Shown here piece after piece: positions 43,440-51,631 of a stretch of 64,000 nt of DNA. The position numbers and the translations under genes are program-made. The notes under the pieces were generated by a model, which was not told the origin of the DNA, did not search any database, and worked only from the letters and a program-made list of their open reading frames with translations. Location: assembly GCF_042646125.1 (NCBI RefSeq), contig NZ_JBHRSW010000014.1:1-64000 (forward strand), given 5' to 3'. How positions within the stretch are numbered: position 1 is the stretch's first letter; every line of letters starts with the position of its first letter. This DNA comes from Glaciecola flavus. Its GTDB lineage: Bacteria; Pseudomonadota; Gammaproteobacteria; Enterobacterales; Alteromonadaceae.

Positions 43440-44659
43440 AGTCCATTCCTATCTAGTAAACTAGCGAACTGCATTAATTTATGGTCGCTATATTTAGGAC
43501 CAACGATCGACAAGCCACAAGGCGCCCCGTTGATCTTAAACTTGGGTAAATGAATTTGCGGCAATCCAGCTAGACCCGCAAATGCAGTCAAATTCAGCAA
43601 GGTGTTGCGATAGACGACCAATTCTTCTTCTGGCGCGTTGAGCAAGGGCGCTATTCCCGGCGTGGTCGGCAAAACGACAAAGTCGACCTCATCGAATATA
43701 TTGGCAACCTTTACTTTAAATTGCTGCTGTTTGTTAAGTGCATCCTCAATTTGTGCCGCCGAAATGGTGCTGCACCAGTCCAATCGAGTCTGGATATCAG
43801 AGGCGATATGAGGTGAATGTGTCTCTATCCAATCTCCGTGCTGTTGCCATATTTCTGCACCTTGCAGTACTTTGAATACATCAGACAACAGCGTAGGATC
43901 AAGAGGAAAGTCTAGCGAAGAAATGTCAATTGCCGTTTTACGTAGTTCGGCTAGCCATGCATGAATATATGTCGAGTGGGATGCAGAATTAATAAAATCG
44001 TGCAGGACGCCAAGTTTGATATCCGCCAAGTCTATATTCTTGTGCTCTGTAGTTTGAGGCTCGGCAGGGTGTTTACATAAGTGCGTCATTGTTGTAATTA
44101 GTGCAGACAAATCTCGAGTCATCACTCCTACAGTGTCGAAAGAGGGAGCGAGTGCCACCATATTGTCGCAAGCCACTGCACCATGAGATGGACGCATACC
44201 AAAGAGGCCATTGTAACTGGCAGGCACGCGAATAGAGCCGCCGGTGTCCGTGCCTAGGCCAATGTCTGCTTCATCAAGCGCGACAGCAACGGCTGAACCA
44301 CTGGACGAACCTCCAGGCAAGTGTTCGGGTACCACAGGGTTTGTTGGGGTGCCATAGTGAATGTTTTGACCATTTAGGCTGTACGCAAGTTCATCTGTTA
44401 TTGTCTTGCCAACATATCTCGCACCTAAGGCGAGCAATTGCATTATATTGCTGTGTGTCGACAAGGGGATGGGGTGACTTTTCAGCCAATCAGGGTTTCC
44501 AGCACTTGTGGGCAGACCGGCAATGTGAAACAGATCTTTTACGGCTAAGCGTTTACCCAGTAGAGCTTGCACAGACATGTTTGAGCCCGCTGACAAACGA
44601 GTATGGGTGTCATCTGGATTTTCATGCGCAAGCGCTTGTGTGACAAAAGGTGATGTCAT
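43436..44659 (-). CDS. Amidase signature family enzyme (AtzE/HpxY-like)
   Basis: This 407-residue protein is the first gene of the minus-strand operon. The Ser-cisSer-Lys triad region is clear: K41 in GKRLAVKDLF, a serine cluster at 118-120 in LPGGSSSGSAVAVA, and nucleophile S142 in TDTGGSIRVPASYNGLFGMR. It hydrolyses amides or ureido compounds. Context with a GGT-like enzyme, an allantoate-hydrolase type and a ureidoglycine-transaminase type enzyme suggests ureide or oxalurate breakdown. The exact substrate is not readable. Confidence 0.86.
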   Translation of the reverse strand: MTSPFVTQALAHENPDDTHTRLSAGSNMSVQALLGKRLAVKDLFHIAGLPTSAGNPDWLKSHPIPLSTHSNIMQLLALGARYVGKTITDELAYSLNGQNIHYGTPTNPVVPEHLPGGSSSGSAVAVALDEADIGLGTDTGGSIRVPASYNGLFGMRPSHGAVACDNMVALAPSFDTVGVMTRDLSALITTMTHLCKHPAEPQTTEHKNIDLADIKLGVLHDFINSASHSTYIHAWLAELRKTAIDISSLDFPLDPTLLSDVFKVLQGAEIWQQHGDWIETHSPHIASDIQTRLDWCSTISAAQIEDALNKQQQFKVKVANIFDEVDFVVLPTTPGIAPLLNAPEEELVVYRNTLLNLTAFAGLAGLPQIHLPKFKINGAPCGLSIVGPKYSDHKLMQFASLLDRNGL

Positions 44660-44719
44660 GTTACTAGCTTAACCTCAGTATAGTTTTTGCCTATTTATCT
44701 TTGTTTAATTGTATCCAAG

Positions 44720-44739
44720 GTACGACATTTTTGTCGTAC
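44720..44739. promoter_or_regulatory. Palindrome GTACGACA-TTTT-TGTCGTAC
   Basis: A perfect 8-base inverted repeat with a 4-base spacer is located 61 bases upstream of the amidase start. It is a strong operator candidate for the ureide operon. No regulator gene lies next to it, so the cognate factor must be encoded elsewhere. Confidence 0.55.
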
Positions 44740-44744
44740 TTCTG

Positions 44745-44760
44745 CAAACAAGCATGTTTG
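44745..44760. promoter_or_regulatory. Inverted repeat CAAACA-AGCA-TGTTTG
   Basis: A 6-base inverted repeat lies 5 bases beyond the GTACGACA palindrome. Related CAAAC/GTTTG half-sites recur up to about 44827. It could be a second operator or part of the promoter. Confidence 0.35.
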
Positions 44761-44931
44761 AATACTTAAAAATGCATGTGTTTGCGATGTCTGACAAAAA
44801 AGCTGTTTGTTGCGCAAAGGGCAAACAATGATAAACAGACTCAAATATGAATAATATAAAGTGATAACGGAGTCGCTTCACTTTAGAAGATTGAATATAC
44901 ACTGCTAACCAGTAGCACTGAGTCAATCTAT

Positions 44932-44945
44932 GAAACAATTGTTTC
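44932..44945. promoter_or_regulatory. Palindrome GAAACAATTGTTTC
   Basis: A perfect 14-base palindrome lies 145 bases upstream of the sulfatase ATG. It resembles, with different spacing, the TGAAAC...GTTTCA sites used by KdgR-type IclR regulators, but that match is loose. Confidence 0.4.
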
Positions 44946-44953
44946 GATAAGAT

Positions 44954-44970
44954 GTCAAGTTAAACTTGAC
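44954..44970. promoter_or_regulatory. Palindrome GTCAAGTT-A-AACTTGAC with extra half-site
   Basis: A perfect 8-base inverted repeat around a single A. A further GTCAAGT half-site follows at 44977-44983, giving a direct/inverted array typical of a bound activator or repressor of the sulfatase gene. Confidence 0.45.
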
Positions 44971-45089
44971 TAATTGGTCAAGTAATTGTGTATCTGTTGG
45001 CTTGTCATAGCCTATAAAAGTTCGCCTTGTTTTGTTTCACACTACCGGTTTACCATACATATCTATACAAAATTTAAGGAATTAACCAA

Positions 45090-46520
45090 ATGGACACCCC
45101 TCGATTTTACTATTTTTACTCACTTGTTTTGCTTGTCCTCGTTAATGTTCCTAGCTTTGCAAGTGAAGACGAACGGCCTAATATAATCTTGATTATGGCT
45201 GATGATATGGGCTATGCGGATGCAGGTTTTACAGGGTCAAATGACATTAATACACCTAATCTCGATGCCTTGGCTGCTAATGGTGTGATATTTGAACAAG
45301 CCTATGTCACCCATCCATTTTGTGGGCCTAGCAGGGCCGGGATAATGGCTGGACGTCATCAAGCGCGGTTTGGTTTTGAATCCAATCCCGCATTTGACCG
45401 AGCCAATACGGTAATGGGTATCGATCAGAAAGAAAAGCTGTTTCCCGCTAGGTTGCAGGACGTGGGGTACAAAACCGCTTTAATTGGCAAGTGGCATTTA
45501 GGTGCCTCAGAAGTGTTTCATCCTAATAACCGAGGTTTTGATTATTTTTATGGTTTTTTAGGGGGCGGGCATGATTATTTTCGTATTGATATGACTGAGC
45601 CGGTTGACGAAGGATATCTAGATGGGCTGATGCGAAATGGGCAACCTGCGGGATTTGACGGGTATTTAACGACGGCATTGAGTCGAGACGCAGTTTCATT
45701 CATTAAGCAACATGTCAATGATAGTAAGGCGCAACCGTTTTTTTTATTCTTGTCCTACAATGCACCTCACGGACCTTTGCAAGCACCCGCTGAAGACATT
45801 CAACGGCATTCGCATATTGAAAACAATAAGCGACGAGTTTACGCGGCGATGGTTGATGTGATGGACAGAGGAATAGGTGAAATAGTGTCTACACTCAAGG
45901 AAACTCAGCAACTAGAAAATACACTGGTGTTTTTTCTGAGTGATAATGGTGGACCAATTCCGACTGAACGACACCCTTACGCAGGAAATGGCTCGTCCAA
46001 TGCACCATTTAAAGCCGGTAAAGGCAGCTTTTCGGAAGGTGGAGTACGCGTGCCTTTTATAGCGCACTGGCCAAAGAAGATAGCCAAAAACAGGCGCTTT
46101 AGTTTGCCAATCAGCGCACTCGATATAGCGGCAACCTCAGTTGGCTTGGCAAAAGGGGACAGCTCTCAGCTAGAGGGTGTGAACTTAGTACCTTACATAA
46201 GAGGTGACAATGCTTCGCCACCTCATAAATATTTATATTGGCGCGGCGGTGCTTATGTTGAAGGTCGCTGGTCAGTACGAGATGCCTATGGCAACAAACA
46301 TTTGTTTAATGTCGGTAGTCAAGCCCCTACCTTATATAAGCTCCATGACGACATTAAAGAAGCGCACGATATCGTGGGCGAAGAGCCTGATCTAGCTGAT
46401 GCACTGCATAGTCATTGGTTAAATTGGAATGAGAGGAACGCGCCGCTTAAGATCCATGGATACAGAGAATACCATCGACTTCGGAATGAATTTTATAAAC
46501 AAGCGGTACCCAATAAATAG
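45090..46520 (+). CDS. Second exported S1-family sulfatase
   Basis: This 476-residue enzyme has a signal peptide ending near PSFAS and metal ligands in NIILIMADDMG. The formylglycine motif is C78-G-P-S-R82 within THPFCGPSRAGIMAGRHQ, followed by IGKWHLG and LVFFLSDNGGP. It differs clearly from the sulfatase at 24694 (its active-site motif is CGPSR rather than CSPSR), so it probably removes a different sulfate. It stands alone on the plus strand with its own operator-rich upstream region. Confidence 0.92.
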   Translation: MDTPRFYYFYSLVLLVLVNVPSFASEDERPNIILIMADDMGYADAGFTGSNDINTPNLDALAANGVIFEQAYVTHPFCGPSRAGIMAGRHQARFGFESNPAFDRANTVMGIDQKEKLFPARLQDVGYKTALIGKWHLGASEVFHPNNRGFDYFYGFLGGGHDYFRIDMTEPVDEGYLDGLMRNGQPAGFDGYLTTALSRDAVSFIKQHVNDSKAQPFFLFLSYNAPHGPLQAPAEDIQRHSHIENNKRRVYAAMVDVMDRGIGEIVSTLKETQQLENTLVFFLSDNGGPIPTERHPYAGNGSSNAPFKAGKGSFSEGGVRVPFIAHWPKKIAKNRRFSLPISALDIAATSVGLAKGDSSQLEGVNLVPYIRGDNASPPHKYLYWRGGAYVEGRWSVRDAYGNKHLFNVGSQAPTLYKLHDDIKEAHDIVGEEPDLADALHSHWLNWNERNAPLKIHGYREYHRLRNEFYKQAVPNK

Positions 46521-46648
46521 TAGGCTTGCCAGCTTTGAGTTTCAGCTATATTCCCCAATCCAGTTGGCAGTTTACAAATAAGCGGTCAAATTTATGCGGT
46601 AAAATAGTTTTTAAAAAAATGCCCCTTGTACAGAGGTGGTAGTTGCCT

Positions 46649-47482
46649 TTACACCAAACTAATATGCGAAGAATGAATCGTTATTTTTCGCTCTTTGTAC
46701 AATTGCCCCAGCGCCTTTTTATACGCATTTTTACTGACATTAAAGCGCTGGCGTATTTCTTCAGGTTTACTCTTGTCTGTCAAACTAGAAAGTCCATCGT
46801 GTGCGATTAAATCGTCAAGTATTTGTGTCGCTAGTTCATCGCGACTACCTTGGTCTTGTCGCTGCAGCTGCAAGTCAATTTTTCCATCTGCACGCACTTC
46901 TTTAACATAGCCCGTGATGGTCTGACCAATTCTCAGGGGCGTAAAAAGTTCGTTTTTGTACAATAAACCGGTATATTTTTGGTCGATAATTGCCTTAAAT
47001 CCCAGTGGAGTCTCAGCGTAAATTAAGAGTGAAAAAGGTTCGGTCGTGCTTAACTTATTTGGTGCCTCGCTTAAATATTTTTCTACCTTCGTGCTCGCGC
47101 AGAGTTGCTTTTTATAGGGGTCATGAAACATGGTTAAAACGCTTAGCATGTTTTCGTGGACTTGGCTGTGCAAATGTTCTCTTGGTATAAATAAATCAGG
47201 TTTTAAACCCCAATCTACGAAGGCACCAGCCCCTATGATAGATTTTATTTTTAATGCGCTAAATTGCCCGATGCGCAAGCGCACATCTTCGGTTGTACCT
47301 TGTAAATTGCCTTCTTCATCGTAGTAAACAAAGGTATTGATAGTTTGCCCAGATTGATAACTGTCACTGACATAGGGAATGAAAACTGTTTGTTCAATGT
47401 CGCCTTTGGGGTCGAATGCATAGACGCCCATCGGGAGTATTTCGCCAATTTGTAATTGCGTGTATTTGCCAGGAGTTAGCAT
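46649..47482 (-). CDS. CvfB-type S1 RNA-binding protein
   Basis: This 277-residue protein contains successive S1-like OB folds (IKSIIGAGAFVDWGLKPDLF at about residues 75-94; LRIGQTITGYVKEVRADGKI near 185) and a C-terminal winged-helix segment (PEEIRQRFNVSKNAYKKALG) before KITIHSSHISLV. This is the CvfB/YitL layout: RNA-binding protein of unclear cellular role. Cytoplasmic. It is transcribed away from pxpA. Confidence 0.88.
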   Translation of the reverse strand: MLTPGKYTQLQIGEILPMGVYAFDPKGDIEQTVFIPYVSDSYQSGQTINTFVYYDEEGNLQGTTEDVRLRIGQFSALKIKSIIGAGAFVDWGLKPDLFIPREHLHSQVHENMLSVLTMFHDPYKKQLCASTKVEKYLSEAPNKLSTTEPFSLLIYAETPLGFKAIIDQKYTGLLYKNELFTPLRIGQTITGYVKEVRADGKIDLQLQRQDQGSRDELATQILDDLIAHDGLSSLTDKSKPEEIRQRFNVSKNAYKKALGQLYKERKITIHSSHISLV

Positions 47483-47539
47483 CTGTATAGTCTCATGTTA
47501 GTATGCTTGCAGTATAACAATGATCGGGCGACTGCCATA

Positions 47540-48277
47540 ATGAAATTAAATGCTGATTTAGGGGAAAGCTTTGGACATTGGCAACAAATGGCTGATGCTG
47601 AAGTGATGCCATATATCGATCAGGCTAACCTAGCATGCGGTTATCACGCAGGGGATGCCAGAACAATGCAAATGTCTTTGGCGTTGGCAAAAAATCACGG
47701 TGTTGAGATTGGCGCACATCCATCATACCCCGATTTACAGGGCTTTGGGAGGCGCAGTATGCGTATTCCACAAGACGAATTGATGGCGATGATCCACGCA
47801 CAAATTGCCACGCTCGAGGGGATGGCAAAGTGTCAAGGCTTAGTGCTTAATTACGTCAAACCCCATGGCGCGTTATACAACGATATGATGCGCGATATTG
47901 AAATTTTTGAAGATCTTGCTTTTGCTGTGAGTCAGTACCACAAGCTATATCCATTGATGATCCAAGCATTAGCAGATAATAGCCTGCAACAGACAATAGC
48001 CAGTAAATATGGTATTGGCTTAATGTATGAGGCTTTTGCTGACCGGCAATATAAGGCAGATGGAAGTTTGCTTTCTAGGCAACAAAAAGGTGCAGTGTTA
48101 GATGCAGACGCAAGCGTATTACAGGCTAAAACCTTAATTGAAAAGGGAATAGTCGTGAGTGATATTGGCACACCAATACCTTTGCAAGCTGACAGTATTT
48201 GTGTGCATGGCGATAACCCTCAAGCTTTAAATGCAGTAAAGGAAATACGTGTGTTGATTGACAGCCAAGCGCGATGA
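47540..48277 (+). CDS. pxpA: 5-oxoprolinase subunit PxpA (LamB/YcsF family)
   Basis: A 245-residue protein has its start set at the ATG at 47540, because the family begins exactly MKLNADLGESFG; the frame is open further upstream without a better start. Family segments: NLACGYHAGDARTMQMSLAL, GAHPSYPDLQGFGRRSM, NYVKPHGALYNDM. With PxpB and PxpC it hydrolyses 5-oxoproline to glutamate using ATP. The stop overlaps pxpB by four bases. Confidence 0.95.
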   Translation: MKLNADLGESFGHWQQMADAEVMPYIDQANLACGYHAGDARTMQMSLALAKNHGVEIGAHPSYPDLQGFGRRSMRIPQDELMAMIHAQIATLEGMAKCQGLVLNYVKPHGALYNDMMRDIEIFEDLAFAVSQYHKLYPLMIQALADNSLQQTIASKYGIGLMYEAFADRQYKADGSLLSRQQKGAVLDADASVLQAKTLIEKGIVVSDIGTPIPLQADSICVHGDNPQALNAVKEIRVLIDSQAR

Positions 48278-49017
48278 ATATTGAGACTGAAGCTGTATCT
48301 GAAAACGCGGTGCTACTGCGCGTGTTTGCTACAGACAATACCAGCCTGCTCGCGAAAAACCAGTATGTAAGCCGTGTTTTTCACAAAGTAATGAAAAACC
48401 CACCAGATTGGCTTGTTGATCTCAGTCCGGCGTACGAGAGTTTGTTATTTACATACAACTTGTTGATGGTTGATCAATGGCAGGTAAAAAACTTTATTCG
48501 TGAACAACTCGCTAGCAATGAGCTTGAACAAGGTATTTTTGAAAGACAACATATTCGTATTCCGGTACTGTATGCGAGTTGTCACGAAGAGCAACCCTGT
48601 GATTTAACTGCGCTTGAAAAAATTCATGGTGTGCCGCAGTCTGAGATCATTAAACGTCATCTTAGTCAGTCATATCGGGTATTTGCTGTAGGCTTTCTAC
48701 CCAATTTTGCTTATATGGGTGAATTGCCAGAAAAACTCAACACCCCGCGTTTGTCTTCGCCCAGAACAAAAGTGCCGAAGGGCGCAGTAGCAATCGCCGA
48801 CAGGCAAACGGCGATATACCCTCAAGACTCGCAAGGAGGTTGGCATATTCTGGGGTATACACCTCTAAACTTGGATCTTAATGAAAACCGAGGTATTGGC
48901 AATGAAATAAGCTCAACTATCAAGTTTAATGTGGGTGATACCGTTGAGTTTTACGCGATTTCAGCTAAAGAATATGCATGTTTAGCGTCCCCAACAAGCA
49001 CTAAGTATAGCAATTAA
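48274..49017 (+). CDS. pxpB: 5-oxoprolinase subunit PxpB
   Basis: This 247-residue protein of the former kinase-inhibitor (KipI) family has SPAYESLLFTYN, RIPVLYASCHEEQPCDLTAL, YRVFAVGFLPNFAYMGELPE and TPRLSSPRTKVPKGAVAIAD. It forms the PxpBC complex that phosphorylates 5-oxoproline for PxpA. It lies between the other two subunit genes in the standard order. Confidence 0.93.
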   Translation: MNIETEAVSENAVLLRVFATDNTSLLAKNQYVSRVFHKVMKNPPDWLVDLSPAYESLLFTYNLLMVDQWQVKNFIREQLASNELEQGIFERQHIRIPVLYASCHEEQPCDLTALEKIHGVPQSEIIKRHLSQSYRVFAVGFLPNFAYMGELPEKLNTPRLSSPRTKVPKGAVAIADRQTAIYPQDSQGGWHILGYTPLNLDLNENRGIGNEISSTIKFNVGDTVEFYAISAKEYACLASPTSTKYSN

Positions 49018-49046
49018 AAATTTGAGTATGAGGAAGACAAACCACG

Positions 49047-50039
49047 ATGTTTAAGGTTGAAGACAAGGGTTTTCATATTCAACTGGTCGATACTGGACGG
49101 CGGTTTTGCCAAATGTCTGGCTACACGCAGTCAGGCGCTATGGATTGGGTGAGTTATTCACTCGCCAATGCCTTAGTAGATAACCCTCTTGATTGCTACC
49201 ACGACAAACCGAGCCATGTAGCACTAGAGTGTATCGGCAGCATACAACTACGTGCGGGATATGAGGCTATATTGTCTGTCTGCGGAGCGGCTGAAAGTGT
49301 CTATGTTGACGAGACAGAACATGCGGTCAACACGCCCTTAGTAATCAAACAAGGTCAGCGCTTACGTGTTAGTCCAAGTCAAATGGGCATGAGACTATAC
49401 ATAGCGTTTTATGGTGGAATAAAAGCGCCGCGTTTTTTTGGCAGTAGTTGTGATGTGTCTAAAGAGAAGACCGGTGGCTTATTCGAGCAGGGAGCCGGCT
49501 TAAGAAAGGGGGACGCTTTTGATTTAATAAGCAAATTAGACCTAGCTATTACAAACAAATGGCAAAAGCAGCGTTCAGCACATCTTGAAAAAATGACGCA
49601 TAGAGTCAATCAATACTTGGCACAAACAAATGTATTTTCGCGCGAAATACCCTGCATACTGAGTTATCAGGATAGCTTGTTTTCGGTAGCACAAAAGAGC
49701 ATGTTTTTTGGCAGTGAATATACAGTGACGCCGCAAAATGGAAGAATGGGGATAAGGCTTTCTGGCTCACCTTTGCATTACAAAAATAAGTCCTTGTTGT
49801 CTGAAGGTATAAGTAACGGAAGTATTCAAGTTGCCGGTGATGGTATGCCCATGGTGCTCATGGCCGACAGGCAAACTATTGGGGGGTATCCAAAGATTGG
49901 TGTCGCCGGTGGCTATGGTTTGGCTAGACTCGGACAGCTTAAAACGGGCGATAAAATCAGCTTTATTCCATCAGATATTGAAAGCTGTAGACAGCAGTAT
50001 TTGATGAGTCATCAATTGTTAGGGCAATTCTGGCATTGA
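49047..50039 (+). CDS. pxpC: 5-oxoprolinase subunit PxpC
   Basis: This 330-residue protein of the former KipA/biotin-dependent carboxyltransferase-like family has DTGRRFCQMSGYTQSGAMDW near the N terminus, YIAFYGGIKAPRFFGSSCD in the middle, and QNGRMGIRLSGSPL with GDGMPMVLMADRQTIGGYPK near the C terminus. It partners PxpB. A 29-base gap with a GAGGAAG ribosome site separates the two genes. Confidence 0.94.
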   Translation: MFKVEDKGFHIQLVDTGRRFCQMSGYTQSGAMDWVSYSLANALVDNPLDCYHDKPSHVALECIGSIQLRAGYEAILSVCGAAESVYVDETEHAVNTPLVIKQGQRLRVSPSQMGMRLYIAFYGGIKAPRFFGSSCDVSKEKTGGLFEQGAGLRKGDAFDLISKLDLAITNKWQKQRSAHLEKMTHRVNQYLAQTNVFSREIPCILSYQDSLFSVAQKSMFFGSEYTVTPQNGRMGIRLSGSPLHYKNKSLLSEGISNGSIQVAGDGMPMVLMADRQTIGGYPKIGVAGGYGLARLGQLKTGDKISFIPSDIESCRQQYLMSHQLLGQFWH

Positions 50040-50123
50040 TTGTACAGTATTAATTCTCGTATTTTGGCGCTAATAAAAATACAATCACATTGCTACTATT
50101 TATTTTTATGATCACGACCAGCC

Positions 50124-50978
50124 ATGCAAAAAGTATTTTTAAACGATAAGTTTGTTCCTAAATCAGAAGCCAGTATTTCGCCCATGGACAGGGGTTTTTT
50201 ATTTGGAGACGGAATATACGAAGTTATACCCTGTTACGAGGGCAAGCCAGTGGGTTTGCAACTGCACTTCGAGCGCATGCGCCAAGGTCTAGCAGCACTG
50301 AAAATCAATTATTCCTTGGATAGTGCAGAATGGCTGCCTCGTATTCAAACCTTGATTTCGCCTTTTGGTGGTGAAGCCAGTGTGTACCTTCATGTGTCCA
50401 GAGGAGCAGATGACAAGCGCTTTCATGCGTATCCCAAGGATGTGTCACCGACAGTGTTTGCCTATGCTTTCCCTATCGCGCCTTCACAAGCGCTTGATAA
50501 AAACACAGCCAAAGTGTTCAAAGTCAACACACTGGAAGATCTGCGCTGGAAACGTTGTCATATTAAATCAACATCGCTGTTGGGCAATGTAATGCACTTC
50601 CAGCAAGGACAAGACGCAGGCGTAGATGAAGTCCTGTTGTACAACCAAAACAAAGAGTTAACCGAAGCTGCTGCATGTAATTTATACCTAGTAAAAAACA
50701 ATGTTGTCGCTACGCCGCCCTTGGACTCGCAAATTTTACCCGGTATTACCCGACATATACTTTTACATGCGCTAAAGACTTCAGGTGTGCTCACAGTTGA
50801 AGAGCGTATTGTTCATTTAAACGAACTATTGGAAGCCGATGAAGTATGGATTTCCAGTTCAAGCAAAGAATTAGCTCCTGTGGTGGAGGTGGATGGTCGC
50901 ACCATTGGTGACGGGCGACCCGGAGATGCGTGGCTACTTGCACAAAAAGCTTACAATGATTACAAGTTTGAATTGTAA
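50124..50978 (+). CDS. Class IV aminotransferase, D-alanine transaminase type
   Basis: This 284-residue PLP enzyme has SISPMDRGFLFGDGIYEVIP near the N terminus, the PLP lysine in RCHIKSTSLLGNVMHFQQ, and ELTEAAACNLYLVKNN. The pattern fits D-amino-acid transaminase better than branched-chain transaminase. It is likely cytoplasmic and interconverts D-alanine/D-glutamate and 2-oxoacids. Being just after pxpABC, it may share a theme of glutamate-derived amino acid handling, but the 84-base gap may hold its own promoter. Confidence 0.87.
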   Translation: MQKVFLNDKFVPKSEASISPMDRGFLFGDGIYEVIPCYEGKPVGLQLHFERMRQGLAALKINYSLDSAEWLPRIQTLISPFGGEASVYLHVSRGADDKRFHAYPKDVSPTVFAYAFPIAPSQALDKNTAKVFKVNTLEDLRWKRCHIKSTSLLGNVMHFQQGQDAGVDEVLLYNQNKELTEAAACNLYLVKNNVVATPPLDSQILPGITRHILLHALKTSGVLTVEERIVHLNELLEADEVWISSSSKELAPVVEVDGRTIGDGRPGDAWLLAQKAYNDYKFEL

Positions 50979-51035
50979 GCGTTTTGAATATTAATTTTCG
51001 GGGTAGATACCTGTATTGATACAATCAATCGTCAA

Positions 51036-51467
51036 CTAATCATCAGGGTTTTGATCACAGTCTTCTTTCGTGCACTCCCCGTACAAATATAGGCTGTGAT
51101 TAGTTAGTTTAATGTTATTCGCGCTAGCAATGGCATCTTGACGCTGTTCAATGATTTCGTCTTCAAACTCGATAACTTTTCCGCACGTTAAGCACACCAA
51201 ATGATCGTGGTGGGCTTTTTGGCTGATTTCGAAGACAGATTTTCCACCCTCAAAATGGTGACGATTGAGTATACCAACATCATCAAACTGGTTGAGCACG
51301 CGATAGACTGTGGCCAAACCAATTTCTTCGTCCATATCGATGAGTTTTTTGTAAACTTCTTCTGCACTTATATGCTGATTTTCGGGCTCTTGAAGAATTT
51401 CCAATATTTTCAATCGAGGTAAGGTAACTTTTAGGCCGGCTTTTTTTAATTCTTTATTTTGGTCCAT
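51036..51467 (-). CDS. fur: Ferric uptake regulator Fur
   Basis: This 143-residue protein has the Fur layout: N-terminal winged helix (KVTLPRLKILEILQEPENQH; GLATVYRVLNQFDDVGIL), then metal-binding KAHHDHLVCLTCGKVIEFED and a C-terminal CTKEDCDQ. Iron-loaded Fur represses iron uptake genes. No clear Fur box was found in its own 164-base upstream region. Confidence 0.96.
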   Translation of the reverse strand: MDQNKELKKAGLKVTLPRLKILEILQEPENQHISAEEVYKKLIDMDEEIGLATVYRVLNQFDDVGILNRHHFEGGKSVFEISQKAHHDHLVCLTCGKVIEFEDEIIEQRQDAIASANNIKLTNHSLYLYGECTKEDCDQNPDD

Positions 51468-51562
51468 GGGCTTCCTAATGCAATTAACTCGCTATCTATA
51501 GCTATTAGCAGGAAAGATCTTTTGCACTGCTTGATTCAATACTGCGCATTATAGGTAAGATT

Positions 51563-51589
51563 TAAAGATTTAGCACCATTTGCCGTCAA
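51563..51589 (+). promoter_or_regulatory. Sigma-28 (FliA) promoter of the chemoreceptor gene
   Basis: TAAAGATT, 11 bases, GCCGTCAA. This matches the flagellar consensus TAAAGTTT-N11-GCCGATAA at 13 of 16 positions with exact spacing, 42 bases upstream of the chemoreceptor ATG. Such promoters are usual for chemotaxis genes. Confidence 0.75.
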
Positions 51590-51631
51590 TATTATTTAGA
51601 ACCAATATTTTTAAGTCATCTCTAGAATCAA

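Larger units (their letters stand above)
44660..45089. other. Divergent control region between ureide operon and second sulfatase
   Basis: This 430-base region has no credible gene but at least four inverted repeats: 44720-44739, 44745-44760, 44932-44945 and 44954-44970. The first two lie near the amidase start and the last two on the sulfatase side, consistent with separate regulators for the two directions. Confidence 0.5.
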
